From contig NZ_VFYU01000028.1 of NCBI RefSeq assembly GCF_021012795.1, forward strand, positions 1 through 32,587: a stretch of DNA of 32,587 nucleotides, given 5' to 3'. This document shows positions 17,308 to 25,173 of the stretch, one piece after another; the stretch's first letter is position 1, and the number at the start of each line of letters is the position of its first letter. The notes below the pieces were generated by a model. The model did not search any database, was not told the DNA's origin, and saw only the letters and a list, made by a program, of their open reading frames with translations. The translations under genes and the position numbers were made by a program. This DNA comes from Psychrobacter sp. I-STPA10. Its GTDB lineage: Bacteria; Pseudomonadota; Gammaproteobacteria; Pseudomonadales; Moraxellaceae.

Positions 17308-17958
17308 ATGAAACCTACCACCTTGTTACCCACTTTTGATACCAGTCATGATAAAGCTAACTTAGCTGAGCTATTAACCCTAGTCGATGATGTTATCAAG
17401 CAACACACTATCAAAAAACCTGGTATCAAAGACTCTGTAAAAACAACCCACCTTATCATGGATTTTTACTCCTCACCATTAGGGACAATGTGTTTGATTG
17501 CTGATGAGCAGTTTTTATTTTTATTAGAATTTGCTGATAGAAAAAATGCAGGAAAACAATTACAAGATTTATTAAAACGCCTCAATGCAACGTTAAAATC
17601 TGGCGAAAACTCAATTACTATTAAGACAAAAAAGCAATTACAACAATATTTTGCTGGTACATTACAACACTTTGATATACCCATAAAACTGCTAGGGACA
17701 GATTTTCAAATTAGCGTTTGGCAAACTTTGCTCACCATTGACTACGGTACAACCATCAGCTATGCCGAGCAAGCCAGTCAGATGAATAAGCCCAAAGCTG
17801 TACGAGCCGTTGCCAATGCCAACAGTCGTAATCGCTTAACCATTATTGTACCTTGCCATCGAGTGATTGGCAGTGATGGCTCATTAACTGGCTATGCTGG
17901 TAAAGTAGAAAGAAAGGCGTGGTTGCTTGAGTTTGAGGGAAACAACTTAAAAAAATAA
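17308..17958 (+). CDS. ogt: Methylated-DNA--protein-cysteine methyltransferase
   Basis: The 216-residue protein repairs O6-methylguanine and O4-methylthymine by moving the methyl group to its own cysteine. The suicide active site IIVPCHRVIGSDGSLTGYAGK contains Cys183. The helix-turn-helix region is TTISYAEQASQMNKPKAVRAVANANSRN with the conserved Asn hinge and arginine finger. A core N-terminal ribonuclease-like domain begins near MDFYSSPLGTMCLIADEQ (residue 51). The first 50 residues are an extension beyond ordinary Ogt. A start at ATG 17458 would give a standard 166-residue enzyme, but no ribosome site is seen there, and only a weak GAG precedes 17308. The start therefore remains uncertain. 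It borders the AT-rich island. Confidence 0.88.
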   Translation: MKPTTLLPTFDTSHDKANLAELLTLVDDVIKQHTIKKPGIKDSVKTTHLIMDFYSSPLGTMCLIADEQFLFLLEFADRKNAGKQLQDLLKRLNATLKSGENSITIKTKKQLQQYFAGTLQHFDIPIKLLGTDFQISVWQTLLTIDYGTTISYAEQASQMNKPKAVRAVANANSRNRLTIIVPCHRVIGSDGSLTGYAGKVERKAWLLEFEGNNLKK

Positions 17959-18169
17959 CTCTGGCTTTTGTTATTTAGGGATTTGTGTTTATGATATTTA
18001 GGGTATGGTAAACAAACTAAGTTTATGTTAGTACAACTAATAAAAGGCTTGTCTAACTGACTGTAACTGATTTATATCATCAAGCAAACAGCTCATTACT
18101 GATTTATCATGAATCGTCTAATTATACCAACCCTATCTTAATCTTAAAACTAACTTGCTTAAATTATTA

Positions 18170-18493
18170 TTAAGGTGAAGAAATACTTCTATGAAAATCA
18201 TCTGAAAACTCTTTAAATAATTCTAAAAATTTATTTATTGCAACATCTCCACCACCTTCATAAAAATATATAATATTTGCCCAACTTTGACTAAGCCCTA
18301 CATCATATTTAGACTTTACCCAAAAATGAAAGTTATCCCTAAAGTGAACTTCTATTGGTTCAAGTTCTATATTGTCCTTTCCATAAAAATATCCTGATAT
18401 AAAAAACGATAGACCAAATATATGATCATACCTTGTAATCATTTGAGGTCTTGTTGAAAGTGTAAAAATAATTGATTGTAAGTTTCTTTTCAT
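18170..18493 (-). CDS. Unrecognised small protein, immunity-island member
   Basis: The 107-residue product was not recognised. I prefer ATG 18493 over ATG 18502, because AAAGG directly touches the earlier ATG and sits nine bases before the later one. It is rich in aromatic residues (YDHIFGLSFFISGYFYGKD, FRDNFHFWVKSKY) and looks like a compact soluble alpha/beta protein without signal peptide or membrane segment. It is the last gene on the minus strand of an AT-rich group that includes a SUKH immunity-type gene, so an orphan immunity protein is possible, but nothing in the sequence proves this. Confidence 0.6.
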   Translation of the reverse strand: MKRNLQSIIFTLSTRPQMITRYDHIFGLSFFISGYFYGKDNIELEPIEVHFRDNFHFWVKSKYDVGLSQSWANIIYFYEGGGDVAINKFLELFKEFSDDFHRSISSP

Positions 18494-18572
18494 TAAAATC
18501 ATCCTTTCTTATTTATACTAAGAATTATTTAGAAAAAACTCAATTTATTTTAAATAACTTTCTTGTATGAAC

Positions 18573-19253
18573 TCATATTCTATTTGTCAATTTATAGGTA
18601 GCAAATTTAAAATTTAGCATAATATTAACATGCTCAATGTCATCAACCATACTAGCCCAATAAGCAAAATCACTAACAGCAAGGTTATCTATATTAGCAA
18701 TATTTTCCTTTAATTTTCTTGCTATAATAGCCGAAATATCTGACAGTGAGCAAAAAGCTGATTTAAAATGAGCCTTTAATTCATACACACTCGCCATAAA
18801 AAAACTATATGAGTTTAAAAAGTCCAATAGACAGCTATTTACATAAATAATAAAAAGTCCATCATCAGCAATATCTCGATACTTATCTAACTTATCATAA
18901 CCTTTATCTTGAGAAAAATAATCCTCTTTTCTCGCACCATCACTATAATACTTGTTGATGATAATATAGACCTCTTTAGATTCATTTAGAACAAAATAAC
19001 CATGATTACTTTTACCAAAACAATAAAACAGATTGTCATTATTTGATAATTTAACCAACTGGTCTGGAAAGTCAATAAATTTGAAACCAGCATTTTGATA
19101 ATTATCTAAATAAGCGTATAGATTTGAATAAATCTCCTCAGTTGTCATTTTTGGGGGCTGTTGTGGATATATAATTGTAAACCCATGACTTTTTAAAAAC
19201 TCTATATCCTCAGTATTTTCTTTATAAAATAAGTCATCATAAAAAATATTCAT
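18573..19253 (-). CDS. Unrecognised 226-aa protein, immunity-island member
   Basis: No family was recognised. The protein is acidic and aromatic-rich with no signal peptide or transmembrane segment. It starts MNIFYDDLFYKENTEDIEFL and has a central beta-like segment NLFYCFGKSNHGYFVLNESK followed by VYIIINKYYSDGARKEDYFSQ. That profile (short strands, a FGxxxxGYF-like turn, an acidic surface) recalls SUKH-type immunity proteins, but the similarity is too weak to assign. The ribosome site is poor (AAAAGAA). Codon use is strongly AT-biased compared with ogt and cysA on either side. Confidence 0.6.
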   Translation of the reverse strand: MNIFYDDLFYKENTEDIEFLKSHGFTIIYPQQPPKMTTEEIYSNLYAYLDNYQNAGFKFIDFPDQLVKLSNNDNLFYCFGKSNHGYFVLNESKEVYIIINKYYSDGARKEDYFSQDKGYDKLDKYRDIADDGLFIIYVNSCLLDFLNSYSFFMASVYELKAHFKSAFCSLSDISAIIARKLKENIANIDNLAVSDFAYWASMVDDIEHVNIMLNFKFATYKLTNRI

Positions 19254-19340
19254 TTTTACTATTCTTTTAAAATACAGACAGTTTATAATTTATACTAAAG
19301 TCCAACAAAATTTTAATTGCAAATATAAAAAACATTTATT

Positions 19341-19874
19341 TTAAAAAAGATGATATTTGTTATCATCTCTAGGGTCATTAAATCCAGAAAAAGTTTTAAC
19401 CAAATCAAACTTTAATATAATTGTTGGTATGTCATTTTCTAATAACTCTGATATGGTTACTAAATACTTACCATTTTTTACAGGTAACTTAACACCATTG
19501 ACTCTTTTCTGATTGTCTAAAGTATAATAATATAAACTCTCTTTTTCGTTAAACAATGAATAATCTATTTTTCGTAATTTACCAATATCACATAGCCATA
19601 AGCTATTCTCTTTAACCTCTATATTAAAACCAGAATATACATCATTGCTTTTTGCTATTATTTCATCACTTAGCTTTATTCTATACCCTATAGATGATAT
19701 GGGAGTAATAGGTAACCATACACCTAACTTCAGTGAATCTAAGTATAAATCTGCGTTATTTTGGAACAAATCTAACAACCGCTTGGTCCTTGACTTTCCC
19801 TTTTGTTGCAAAAAATCTTTCATAGCACAAGGGGAAAACAAACATAGTCCGTAATTGGCTGTATCAACTATCAT
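19341..19874 (-). CDS. Unrecognised 177-aa protein, immunity-island member
   Basis: The start is well supported: AAGGA precedes the ATG by seven bases. The protein begins MIVDTANYGLCLFSPCAMKDFL and looks mostly beta (KYLVTISELLENDIPTIILKFDLV), cytosolic, without signal or membrane segments. I do not recognise the family. It lies on the minus strand between a small 89-residue gene and the 226-residue gene, with gaps of about 90-190 bases. An immunity or accessory role is only a guess from context. Confidence 0.62.
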   Translation of the reverse strand: MIVDTANYGLCLFSPCAMKDFLQQKGKSRTKRLLDLFQNNADLYLDSLKLGVWLPITPISSIGYRIKLSDEIIAKSNDVYSGFNIEVKENSLWLCDIGKLRKIDYSLFNEKESLYYYTLDNQKRVNGVKLPVKNGKYLVTISELLENDIPTIILKFDLVKTFSGFNDPRDDNKYHLF

Positions 19875-19920
19875 TTAATATCCTTACAGAGTAATTTGGT
19901 TTTGCATTTTAAAAAATCTA

Positions 19921-20064
19921 TATAGTCAATCTAATATAATCTCATCACAAGGCAACCGAGTGATAGTACAAGTAGCATATCGGGTGGGGTTAATACTGTG
20001 GTGGATTTATCGTAGGCAGACGATATTTTTTAAATATAAATATTTCTTATATAATAAAGACTAT
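19921..20064. repeat. Inverted-repeat element, degenerate copy C
   Basis: The left end TATAGTCAATCTAA (from 19921) resembles the ends of the elements at 4903 and 21225. The interior shares the CACAAGGCAACCGAGTGATAG and TACAAGTAG blocks with copy B (there ACAAGGAAAACGAGTGAAAG and TACAAGTAG). The right boundary is set provisionally at GACTAT (20059-20064). It lies between two genes of the AT-rich island. Confidence 0.5.
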
Positions 20065-20067
20065 CTT

Positions 20068-20337
20068 TTACTTTTTGACATATGAATCTTTTGACAAAAT
20101 TCTATCCAATATATTTCCTGTCGCAATATCTTGCCATGTCTCACCATGCTCATCAGCAATAACCACCAATGCTAATAATGTTAAGGGAGAAGTTGCATAA
20201 ATAGTGATATCATCTTTTTTTGCTACCCAATCTAAAAATTCTGTATCTTCATTATACTGGGTCAATATTTCATAACTTCTTTTTTCAATCTCATAAAGTG
20301 CTATATTATAAGTATTACCGGCTTCTGATAACTGCAT
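20068..20337 (-). CDS. Unrecognised 89-aa protein, immunity-island member
   Basis: I place the start at ATG 20337, because AAAGGA precedes it with a six-base gap; an in-frame TTG at 20376 would add 13 residues but is less likely. The product (MQLSEAGNTYNIALYEIEKR...) is a soluble, mainly helical small protein with the segment SPLTLLALVVIADEHGETW. It matches no family I can name. It follows the fragment at 20435-20602 on the same strand, and both may be pieces of an older immunity-gene array. Confidence 0.5.
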   Translation of the reverse strand: MQLSEAGNTYNIALYEIEKRSYEILTQYNEDTEFLDWVAKKDDITIYATSPLTLLALVVIADEHGETWQDIATGNILDRILSKDSYVKK

Positions 20338-20434
20338 AGCAGTTCCTTTATATTTTGCATAACTACTACTTAACAATCCAATAAAGTATAGCTAATCTAA
20401 AAAATCAAATATATTTACTCTTTAAAGTTATCAA

Positions 20435-20602
20435 TCACTTCTTAATAAAATTAACATTTTTAGAATCATCAATTATGAATAAAGCTTTATCTTCAAAAAC
20501 AGATTCTATCTCACTATCGCTTAGCTTATTAAGGATTTTATTAATTATTAAGCTATATTCAGCTTTACTTATATAATTTAAGTCGTCAAAATTATTTTTA
20601 TA
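20435..20602 (-). pseudogene. Gene remnant: C-terminal coding fragment without a start
   Basis: An open frame of 55 codons ends at TGA (20435-20437) and is closed upstream by TAA at 20603-20605. It has no ATG, GTG or TTG. The translation runs YKNNFDDLNYISKAEYSLI and ends in FIIDDSKNVNFIKK, with the composition of a real protein of this island (acidic, Asn/Lys/Ile-rich). It begins a few bases after the stop of the SUKH gene. The likely reading is the 3' end of a neighbouring immunity-like gene whose 5' part was lost by recombination. Confidence 0.4.
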
Positions 20603-20608
20603 TTAAGC

Positions 20609-21148
20609 CTATTTTAGCTCAACAATCTCAAAAGTTCTCTTAGCAGGGTGAGTAGCAAAAATTTCATAATTTTTAAATAGTTTACTATCAGTTAATTTAT
20701 CAAAACATTCATACAAATCTTTAGCCACTTTTCTAAAACCGATACCATTAAAATCACTAATATAAATATCAAATTCATCATCAGTTGAATCAGTAATATC
20801 CCAAAATAGATAATTGCCATTGATACTCTTTGCAAAGGGGTAGAGCCTTTTTAATATTTCTAGTGAGCCATCTGGTTCTATATCAAACCAGATATCATTA
20901 TTCATAACATCATCTATATATGTGGATTTAATAAATTCTGCTCTAGCAAATATGGAGCATATATCTATAGGAATATTAATAATATACTCTTCCAATGTTA
21001 GTCCATAGCCATATTCTTGAACAAAATTTTTGTATGATTGAGGAAAGCCTCTATTATTGGCAAACCTAAAGCTTTCCAACTGCTTAAGGTCACCATGTAT
21101 TTTGGGTAAATCATTGACAATAACTAAATCAAAGGTCTTTTTTTGCAT
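20609..21148 (-). CDS. SUKH-family (SMI1/KNR4) immunity-type protein
   Basis: The 179-residue cytosolic protein matches the SMI1/KNR4 (SUKH) superfamily pattern. Near the N-terminus is NNRGFPQSYKNFVQEYGYG, the G-x-P-x-x-Y-x-x-F-x-x-x-x-G motif. The middle has LYPFAKSINGNYLFWD, and near the C-terminus is DFNGIGFRKVAKDLYECF. SUKH proteins are best known as immunity proteins that neutralise the nuclease tips of contact-dependent and other polymorphic toxins. No intact toxin gene lies upstream, so this looks like an orphan. Start support is good (AGAGG before the ATG). Base composition is much more AT-rich than in the neighbouring cys and ogt genes. Confidence 0.75.
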   Translation of the reverse strand: MQKKTFDLVIVNDLPKIHGDLKQLESFRFANNRGFPQSYKNFVQEYGYGLTLEEYIINIPIDICSIFARAEFIKSTYIDDVMNNDIWFDIEPDGSLEILKRLYPFAKSINGNYLFWDITDSTDDEFDIYISDFNGIGFRKVAKDLYECFDKLTDSKLFKNYEIFATHPAKRTFEIVELK

Positions 21149-21224
21149 ACGACACCTCTACATCTTGCACTCTAGTCAGTGTTTTTGATTATTGCAAAAC
21201 TCTTGTTGATTAATATTGATAGGT

Positions 21225-21331
21225 TATAGTTAATTCAAGATAAAACTGTTACAAGGAAAACGAGTGAAAGTGTACAAGTAGTACTGCGAGCGAGTTTGAA
21301 TTTGTGCCAGTTTTGTTTTAAGACAACTATA
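21225..21331. mobile_element. MITE-like inverted-repeat element, copy B
   Basis: The ends are TATAGTTAATTCAA (from 21225) and an inverted TATAGTTGTCTTAA-like end finishing at 21331; the outer seven bases match exactly. Internally, AAAACTGTTACAAGG at the left is loosely complementary to GTGCCAGTTTTGTTTT at the right. The central GTACAAGTAGTACTGCGAGCG is the best match to copies A and C. It has no coding frame and lies between the SUKH gene and the next immunity-like gene. Confidence 0.65.
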
Positions 21332-21413
21332 GACTTATCACTACTTTTACTAAAGATATATCATACTAGCACATAGTGATTTAAGTATAAAAATCAAATA
21401 AATTATCTTGCTA

Positions 21414-21956
21414 TTATTTATCTAAGGTATTCATCCAAACAAAAAAATCATAGAGATTATTAAATACTTGTTCATGTTGACCCGAATATTTCCATATTTC
21501 TGGCTCAATTTTTTCATCTTGCCAAACAATTAAACAATAATCGCCATCATCCTCATTAACAGTTGACAATAAAGAGACATCAAATCTCGAAAATATTTGT
21601 GGTGCTGAATTCTCCCAATCTTCTGCCATAGTTTTATACCAAGAAATAAATTTTTCACTTTTCAGAATCTTTTGAATATCATCAATGCCATGAAAAGTTT
21701 CAAAACCGTCAACCAATTTATCACAAAAATAAAAACGTTCCTTAAGAAATGGGCTTAAAATGCGTTTTGATCCATCCATAGTAATGATAAAATTAGGCTC
21801 TTTAGATTTTGTTATTTTTAATTGTTTTAATTGAATTTCTTCTTCTATATTTTCCATTTCTTTTTTAGATAACGATTTTTTTAATCTATCTATTATAGAC
21901 TTTTTATTTATTTCAGAATTATCAATAAATTTTTGCAACTCAGCTTTCATACACAT
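21414..21956 (-). CDS. Unrecognised 180-aa protein, candidate cognate immunity gene
   Basis: The start is ATG 21956 with AGG eight bases upstream; a second ATG at 21950 is possible. The first 60 residues are charged and helical (LKKSLSKKEMENIEEEIQLK). The rest has aromatic-rich segments such as FISWYKTMAEDWENSAPQIF and ends in EIWKYSGQHEQVFNNLYDFF, a closing helix that recalls SUKH-type proteins. I could not assign a family. It begins 57 bases after the stop codon of the interrupted tail at 22014-22223, the spacing expected when an immunity gene follows its toxin. This position is the main argument for an immunity role. Confidence 0.6.
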   Translation of the reverse strand: MCMKAELQKFIDNSEINKKSIIDRLKKSLSKKEMENIEEEIQLKQLKITKSKEPNFIITMDGSKRILSPFLKERFYFCDKLVDGFETFHGIDDIQKILKSEKFISWYKTMAEDWENSAPQIFSRFDVSLLSTVNEDDGDYCLIVWQDEKIEPEIWKYSGQHEQVFNNLYDFFVWMNTLDK

Positions 21957-22013
21957 ATCATTGACCTAATATTTAAATGGCATAATTTAATGATAATAGA
22001 ATACAATATAAAA

Positions 22014-22223
22014 TTATTTTTTATCTTTATAACGAATACCCCAAGTTTTATAATCAGTTGGGTTTAATGTAGGACATTCAGTATTCTTTGGTGTATAAAA
22101 GTAGATTTCAAGCTTATATTCTGCAAAATAATAATAATTAGCATGGTCTTTGCCATACTGCTAATATCCTCTTGTACCACCATAAATCTTTGTCGGTTCA
22201 AAAGTAAGTATTTTATGCCCCCC
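22014..22223 (-). pseudogene. Remnant of a protein C-terminus, possibly a polymorphic toxin tip
   Basis: Reading from just after the cysA stop, one frame gives GGHKILTFEPTKIYGGTRGY, then a TAG at 22161-22163, then QYGKDHANYYYFAEYKLEIY in direct continuation. It closes with NPTDYKTWGIRYKDKK and TAA at 22014-22016. The composition across the TAG is coherent, so this is most simply the last ~70 residues of a lost protein with one nonsense mutation. A different frame here (22064-22273) is open by chance. A small gene in the immunity position starts 57 bases downstream. A toxin C-terminus is inferred from this context only; no nuclease motif is named. Confidence 0.5.
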
Positions 22224-22946
22224 CTACACCAAATCCAAAAAATCCGCCACAAACTCACTATCAGGATGATCAATTAACTGCTGTGGAGTCCCAACCTGTT
22301 CGATACTACCATGATTCATCACCACAATCTCATCAGAGACATCTCTTGCCTCTTCTTGGTCATGAGTCACCATAATACTGGTTACGCCAAGCTCGTGATG
22401 AATATTTTTTAGCCATGTACGCAGCTCTTTACGTACTTTGGCATCAAGCGCACCAAATGGCTCATCTAATAAGAGCAGCTTTGGCTTAACTGCCAACGCC
22501 CGAGCTAAGGCAATACGTTGTCGTTGTCCACCAGAGAGTTGATGTGGATACGCATTGGCTAGATTAGGCAATTGCACCAATGCAAGTAACTCTTTGACTC
22601 TGCTATCAATATCTGCCTTACTCGGACGCTGATCCTTAGGTAGTAACTTTAGCCCAAACGCCACATTTTCAGCAATGGTCTTATGGCGAAATAACGCATA
22701 ATGTTGAAACATAAAACCAATATGCCGCTTTTGTACTGGTGTATCAGTAACATCAACACCATCAAATAATATTCTGCCCTGATCGGCAAATTCAAGCCCA
22801 GCAATGATACGCAGCAGTGTGGTCTTACCACAGCCAGAAGGGCCTAATAATGTTACCAATTTACCAGTTGGTACACTGAGGCTAATATCATCTAATGCCA
22901 CAAAATTACCAAAAGTTTTACGAACGTCTCTAATATCTATGCTCAT
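22224..22946 (-). CDS. cysA: Sulfate/thiosulfate ABC transporter ATPase, short CysA
   Basis: The 240-residue protein has a complete ABC domain: Walker [10 protein letters not shown] (35-43), Q-loop [10 protein letters not shown], signature [17 protein letters not shown], Walker [20 protein letters not shown] and the H-loop MVTHDQEEA. It couples ATP hydrolysis to sulfate import through CysT and CysW. It stops at [14 protein letters not shown], exactly where typical CysA proteins (about 350-365 residues) go on into the C-terminal regulatory TOBE-like domain. The stop TAG is followed by a run of seven G on the coding strand and then the foreign-looking remnant. The C-terminal domain has probably been lost. 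The nucleotide-binding core should still work, but its regulation may be altered. Confidence 0.88.
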   Translation of the reverse strand: MSIDIRDVRKTFGNFVALDDISLSVPTGKLVTLLGPSGCGKTTLLRIIAGLEFADQGRILFDGVDVTDTPVQKRHIGFMFQHYALFRHKTIAENVAFGLKLLPKDQRPSKADIDSRVKELLALVQLPNLANAYPHQLSGGQRQRIALARALAVKPKLLLLDEPFGALDAKVRKELRTWLKNIHHELGVTSIMVTHDQEEARDVSDEIVVMNHGSIEQVGTPQQLIDHPDSEFVADFLDLV

Positions 22947-23100
22947 TTTTTGTACTCTTTATATTCTTTAAATAAGATAGGATTCAATTTTTGCTTAGGC
23001 TATTTTTATTTTTAGCGATGAAAGCAATGAAGATTTCAGTAGCTTAGACTGTCTGTATACCTTGCAAATTTATATTGATGACAAATGCAGACAATCTCGG

Positions 23101-24057
23101 TTAGTTTGAAGGCGTTTTTAATGCCTCATTTGCCACCTCTACCATATCTTCATCTAATAATATTGGCGATGGCTCAACTCCATGTGCTAGACGTTCATTG
23201 CCTTGGGCATATTTACGATTTTGCAACTTGGTCATCACTTGCTGAATCAGCAGTGTTACCAAAGCCAAAGCAGCTAGTAGACTAGAGATAGCAAAGGCAG
23301 CAGTAAAGTTATACTCATTGTAGGCAATCTCAACCAGTAATGGCATGGTATTGGTCTCACCACGAATATGCCCTGACACCACACTCACGGCTCCAAACTC
23401 ACCCATCGCCCGAGCATTGGTCAAAATCAAGCCATATAACAATGCCCATTTGATATTTGGCAAAGTCACATGCCAAAAAACCTGCCAGCCAGATGCCCCC
23501 AAGGTCAATGCCGCCTGCTCCTCACTGTCACCCTGCGATTGCATCACAGGTATCAGCTCACGCGCAATAAACGGAAAAGTCACAAATAAGGTCGCAAGCA
23601 CAATGCCTGGTACCGCAAATATCACTTGAAAGCCAATGGACTCAAGCCAGCCTCCCACAGTACTATTTAGACCAAATAACAACACAAACATCAAGCCTGC
23701 AACCACAGGTGATACTGAAAATGGCAAATCTAATAAAGTAGTGACCAACTGCTTGCCTTTAAACTGATAGCGTGTCACCAACCAAGCGATGGCAATACCC
23801 ATAATCATATTAATCGGCAACACGATAGCTGCGGTCAGCAAGGTCAGCTTAATCGCTGCCAATGCTTCAGGCTCTACAAGGGCAGCAAGATACAGCGCCC
23901 AGCCTTCTTTAAATGCCTCATAAAATACTGCAAACAAAGGAATGACCAACATCACCACCATAAATATACTGGCAATGGCAATAAAGAGTCGACGTACCCA
24001 AGGACTATCCTTAGTTGCTGCATTATTTTGGTAATCATAGCTATTTGTTATTTGCAT
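23101..24057 (-). CDS. cysW: Sulfate ABC transporter permease CysW
   Basis: From ATG 24057 (AGGA nine bases upstream) the product has 318 residues. An upstream in-frame start at 24165 would add 36 residues without homologous character, so I reject it. About six transmembrane segments are visible. The EAA-type loop that contacts CysA is EEQAALTLGASGWQVFWHVTLP, followed by ARAMGEFGAVSVVSGHIRG, a CysW hallmark. A hydrophilic C-terminal tail (HGVEPSPILLDEDMVEV) is longer than usual. It forms the sulfate channel with CysT. Gaps to cysT (159 bases) and cysA (154 bases) are wide for one operon, but all run in the same direction. Confidence 0.92.
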   Translation of the reverse strand: MQITNSYDYQNNAATKDSPWVRRLFIAIASIFMVVMLVIPLFAVFYEAFKEGWALYLAALVEPEALAAIKLTLLTAAIVLPINMIMGIAIAWLVTRYQFKGKQLVTTLLDLPFSVSPVVAGLMFVLLFGLNSTVGGWLESIGFQVIFAVPGIVLATLFVTFPFIARELIPVMQSQGDSEEQAALTLGASGWQVFWHVTLPNIKWALLYGLILTNARAMGEFGAVSVVSGHIRGETNTMPLLVEIAYNEYNFTAAFAISSLLAALALVTLLIQQVMTKLQNRKYAQGNERLAHGVEPSPILLDEDMVEVANEALKTPSN

Positions 24058-24216
24058 GAAATGGTTTCCTAATACATCACTACCTAGCGCCTTGCCTAGA
24101 GTTTTGCCTAAACGATAAAAAGTATTTATGGAATACGAATGATTGCGCTGCTGCTTTAAATTCAATGCTTTAAATACAAGCTACTTTATTGAGTATCTAT
24201 ATTTAGTAGCTTATTT

Positions 24217-25089
24217 TTATTTTGCACCCACGCGTCGAGACAATCGCCACTGCAATAAGTTAATCGACAATAAAATGGCAAACGAGATAAGCAACATAAA
24301 TAAAGCAACTGCCGACGCCCCTTGGATATCAAAATTATCCAGTTTGCCAATAATGATTAAAGGCAGTATTTCCGTTTGCATTGGAATATTGCTCGAGATA
24401 AAAATAACCGAACCATACTCACCAGTTGCACGCGCAAACATCATACCTGCACCCATTAACAAAGCGGGCATCAGCTCAGGCAATATCACACTACGAAAGG
24501 TGGTCAAACGGCTCGCTCCCAGTACCGCTGCTGCTTCTTCAAACTCAACCGATAGCTCTTCAAGTACTGGCTGCACCGCACGTACAATAAAGGGAAAACT
24601 CACCACCACCAATGCCAACCAAATACCAAGAGGAGTAAACGCAACTTGAATACCAACTTTATCAAACCACTGCCCTATCAAGCCATTGGGTGCATACAAG
24701 GTGGCAAGCGAGATACCTGTAACCGCTGTTGGTAGCGCAAATGGCAAATCCACCAACGCATTAATTAGTGACTTACCCCAAAACTCATAGCGCACCAACA
24801 CCCAAGCCACTAATGTACCAAACACCATATTGGTCAACATTGCAAAAAATGACATCTTCAGCGATAGTTTAATGGCAGCCATTACCTGCGGCTGAGTGAT
24901 GCTATTGTAAAATCCTGTCCAACCCATCTGAGTTGTGGTGTATGCCATCATGGCAAATGGCAGCAACACCAATAAAGATAAGCTCAGCACCGTCACCCCC
25001 ATGGATAACCCAAATCCGGGTAATACATGGCGGCGTTGCCAACGGCTTAACCAGTGTCGCTTAGAAGTAGAAGTGGCTAACTGAGTCAT
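24217..25089 (-). CDS. cysT: Sulfate ABC transporter permease CysT (CysU)
   Basis: The 290-residue inner membrane protein has six predicted transmembrane segments. Family motifs are LINALVDLPFALPTAVTGISLATLY, the coupling loop FEEAAAVLGASRLTTFRSVILPEL, and ARATGEYGSVIFISSNIP. It pairs with CysW in the sulfate/thiosulfate importer. The N-terminal 25 residues are basic (STSKRHWLSRWQRRH). It is the second gene of the cluster after the binding lipoprotein gene, 84 bases downstream of that gene. Confidence 0.93.
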   Translation of the reverse strand: MTQLATSTSKRHWLSRWQRRHVLPGFGLSMGVTVLSLSLLVLLPFAMMAYTTTQMGWTGFYNSITQPQVMAAIKLSLKMSFFAMLTNMVFGTLVAWVLVRYEFWGKSLINALVDLPFALPTAVTGISLATLYAPNGLIGQWFDKVGIQVAFTPLGIWLALVVVSFPFIVRAVQPVLEELSVEFEEAAAVLGASRLTTFRSVILPELMPALLMGAGMMFARATGEYGSVIFISSNIPMQTEILPLIIIGKLDNFDIQGASAVALFMLLISFAILLSINLLQWRLSRRVGAK

Positions 25090-25132
25090 CGTGCTCTCTA
25101 TGTGCTATCTATGAAACTATTAAAAAGGAAAA

Positions 25133-25166
25133 ACAGCTCCCTTCCCCCTTGATATAAGGGTTAGGT
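25133..25166. repeat. Degenerate copy of the GGGGGAGGTTAGG-type edge repeat
   Basis: CAGCTCCCTTCCCCCTTGAT followed by ATAAGGGTTAGGTAAGG mirrors the order CCAGTTCCTCCCCC...AAGGGGGAGGTTAGGAGG of the repeat at 35-98, with several mismatches. It sits between the binding-protein gene and cysT and can fold into a weak hairpin, perhaps moderating transcription into cysT. Confidence 0.4.
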
Positions 25167-25173
25167 AAGGCAA

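Noticed and set aside
22064..22273. 69-codon open frame on the minus strand overlapping the cysA end
   Set aside because: It is out of frame with both cysA and the more protein-like remnant at 22014-22223. Its composition is hydrophobic and unlike the neighbours, and no ribosome site was seen.
24058..24165. N-terminal extension of CysW by 36 residues
   Set aside because: The added residues are not part of the permease family, while ATG 24057 has AGGA upstream.
24143..24649. 168-codon plus-strand frame across the cysW-cysT gap
   Set aside because: It is antisense to cysT, which has clear permease motifs; the frame translates to a low-complexity Ser/Thr/Ala sequence without family features.
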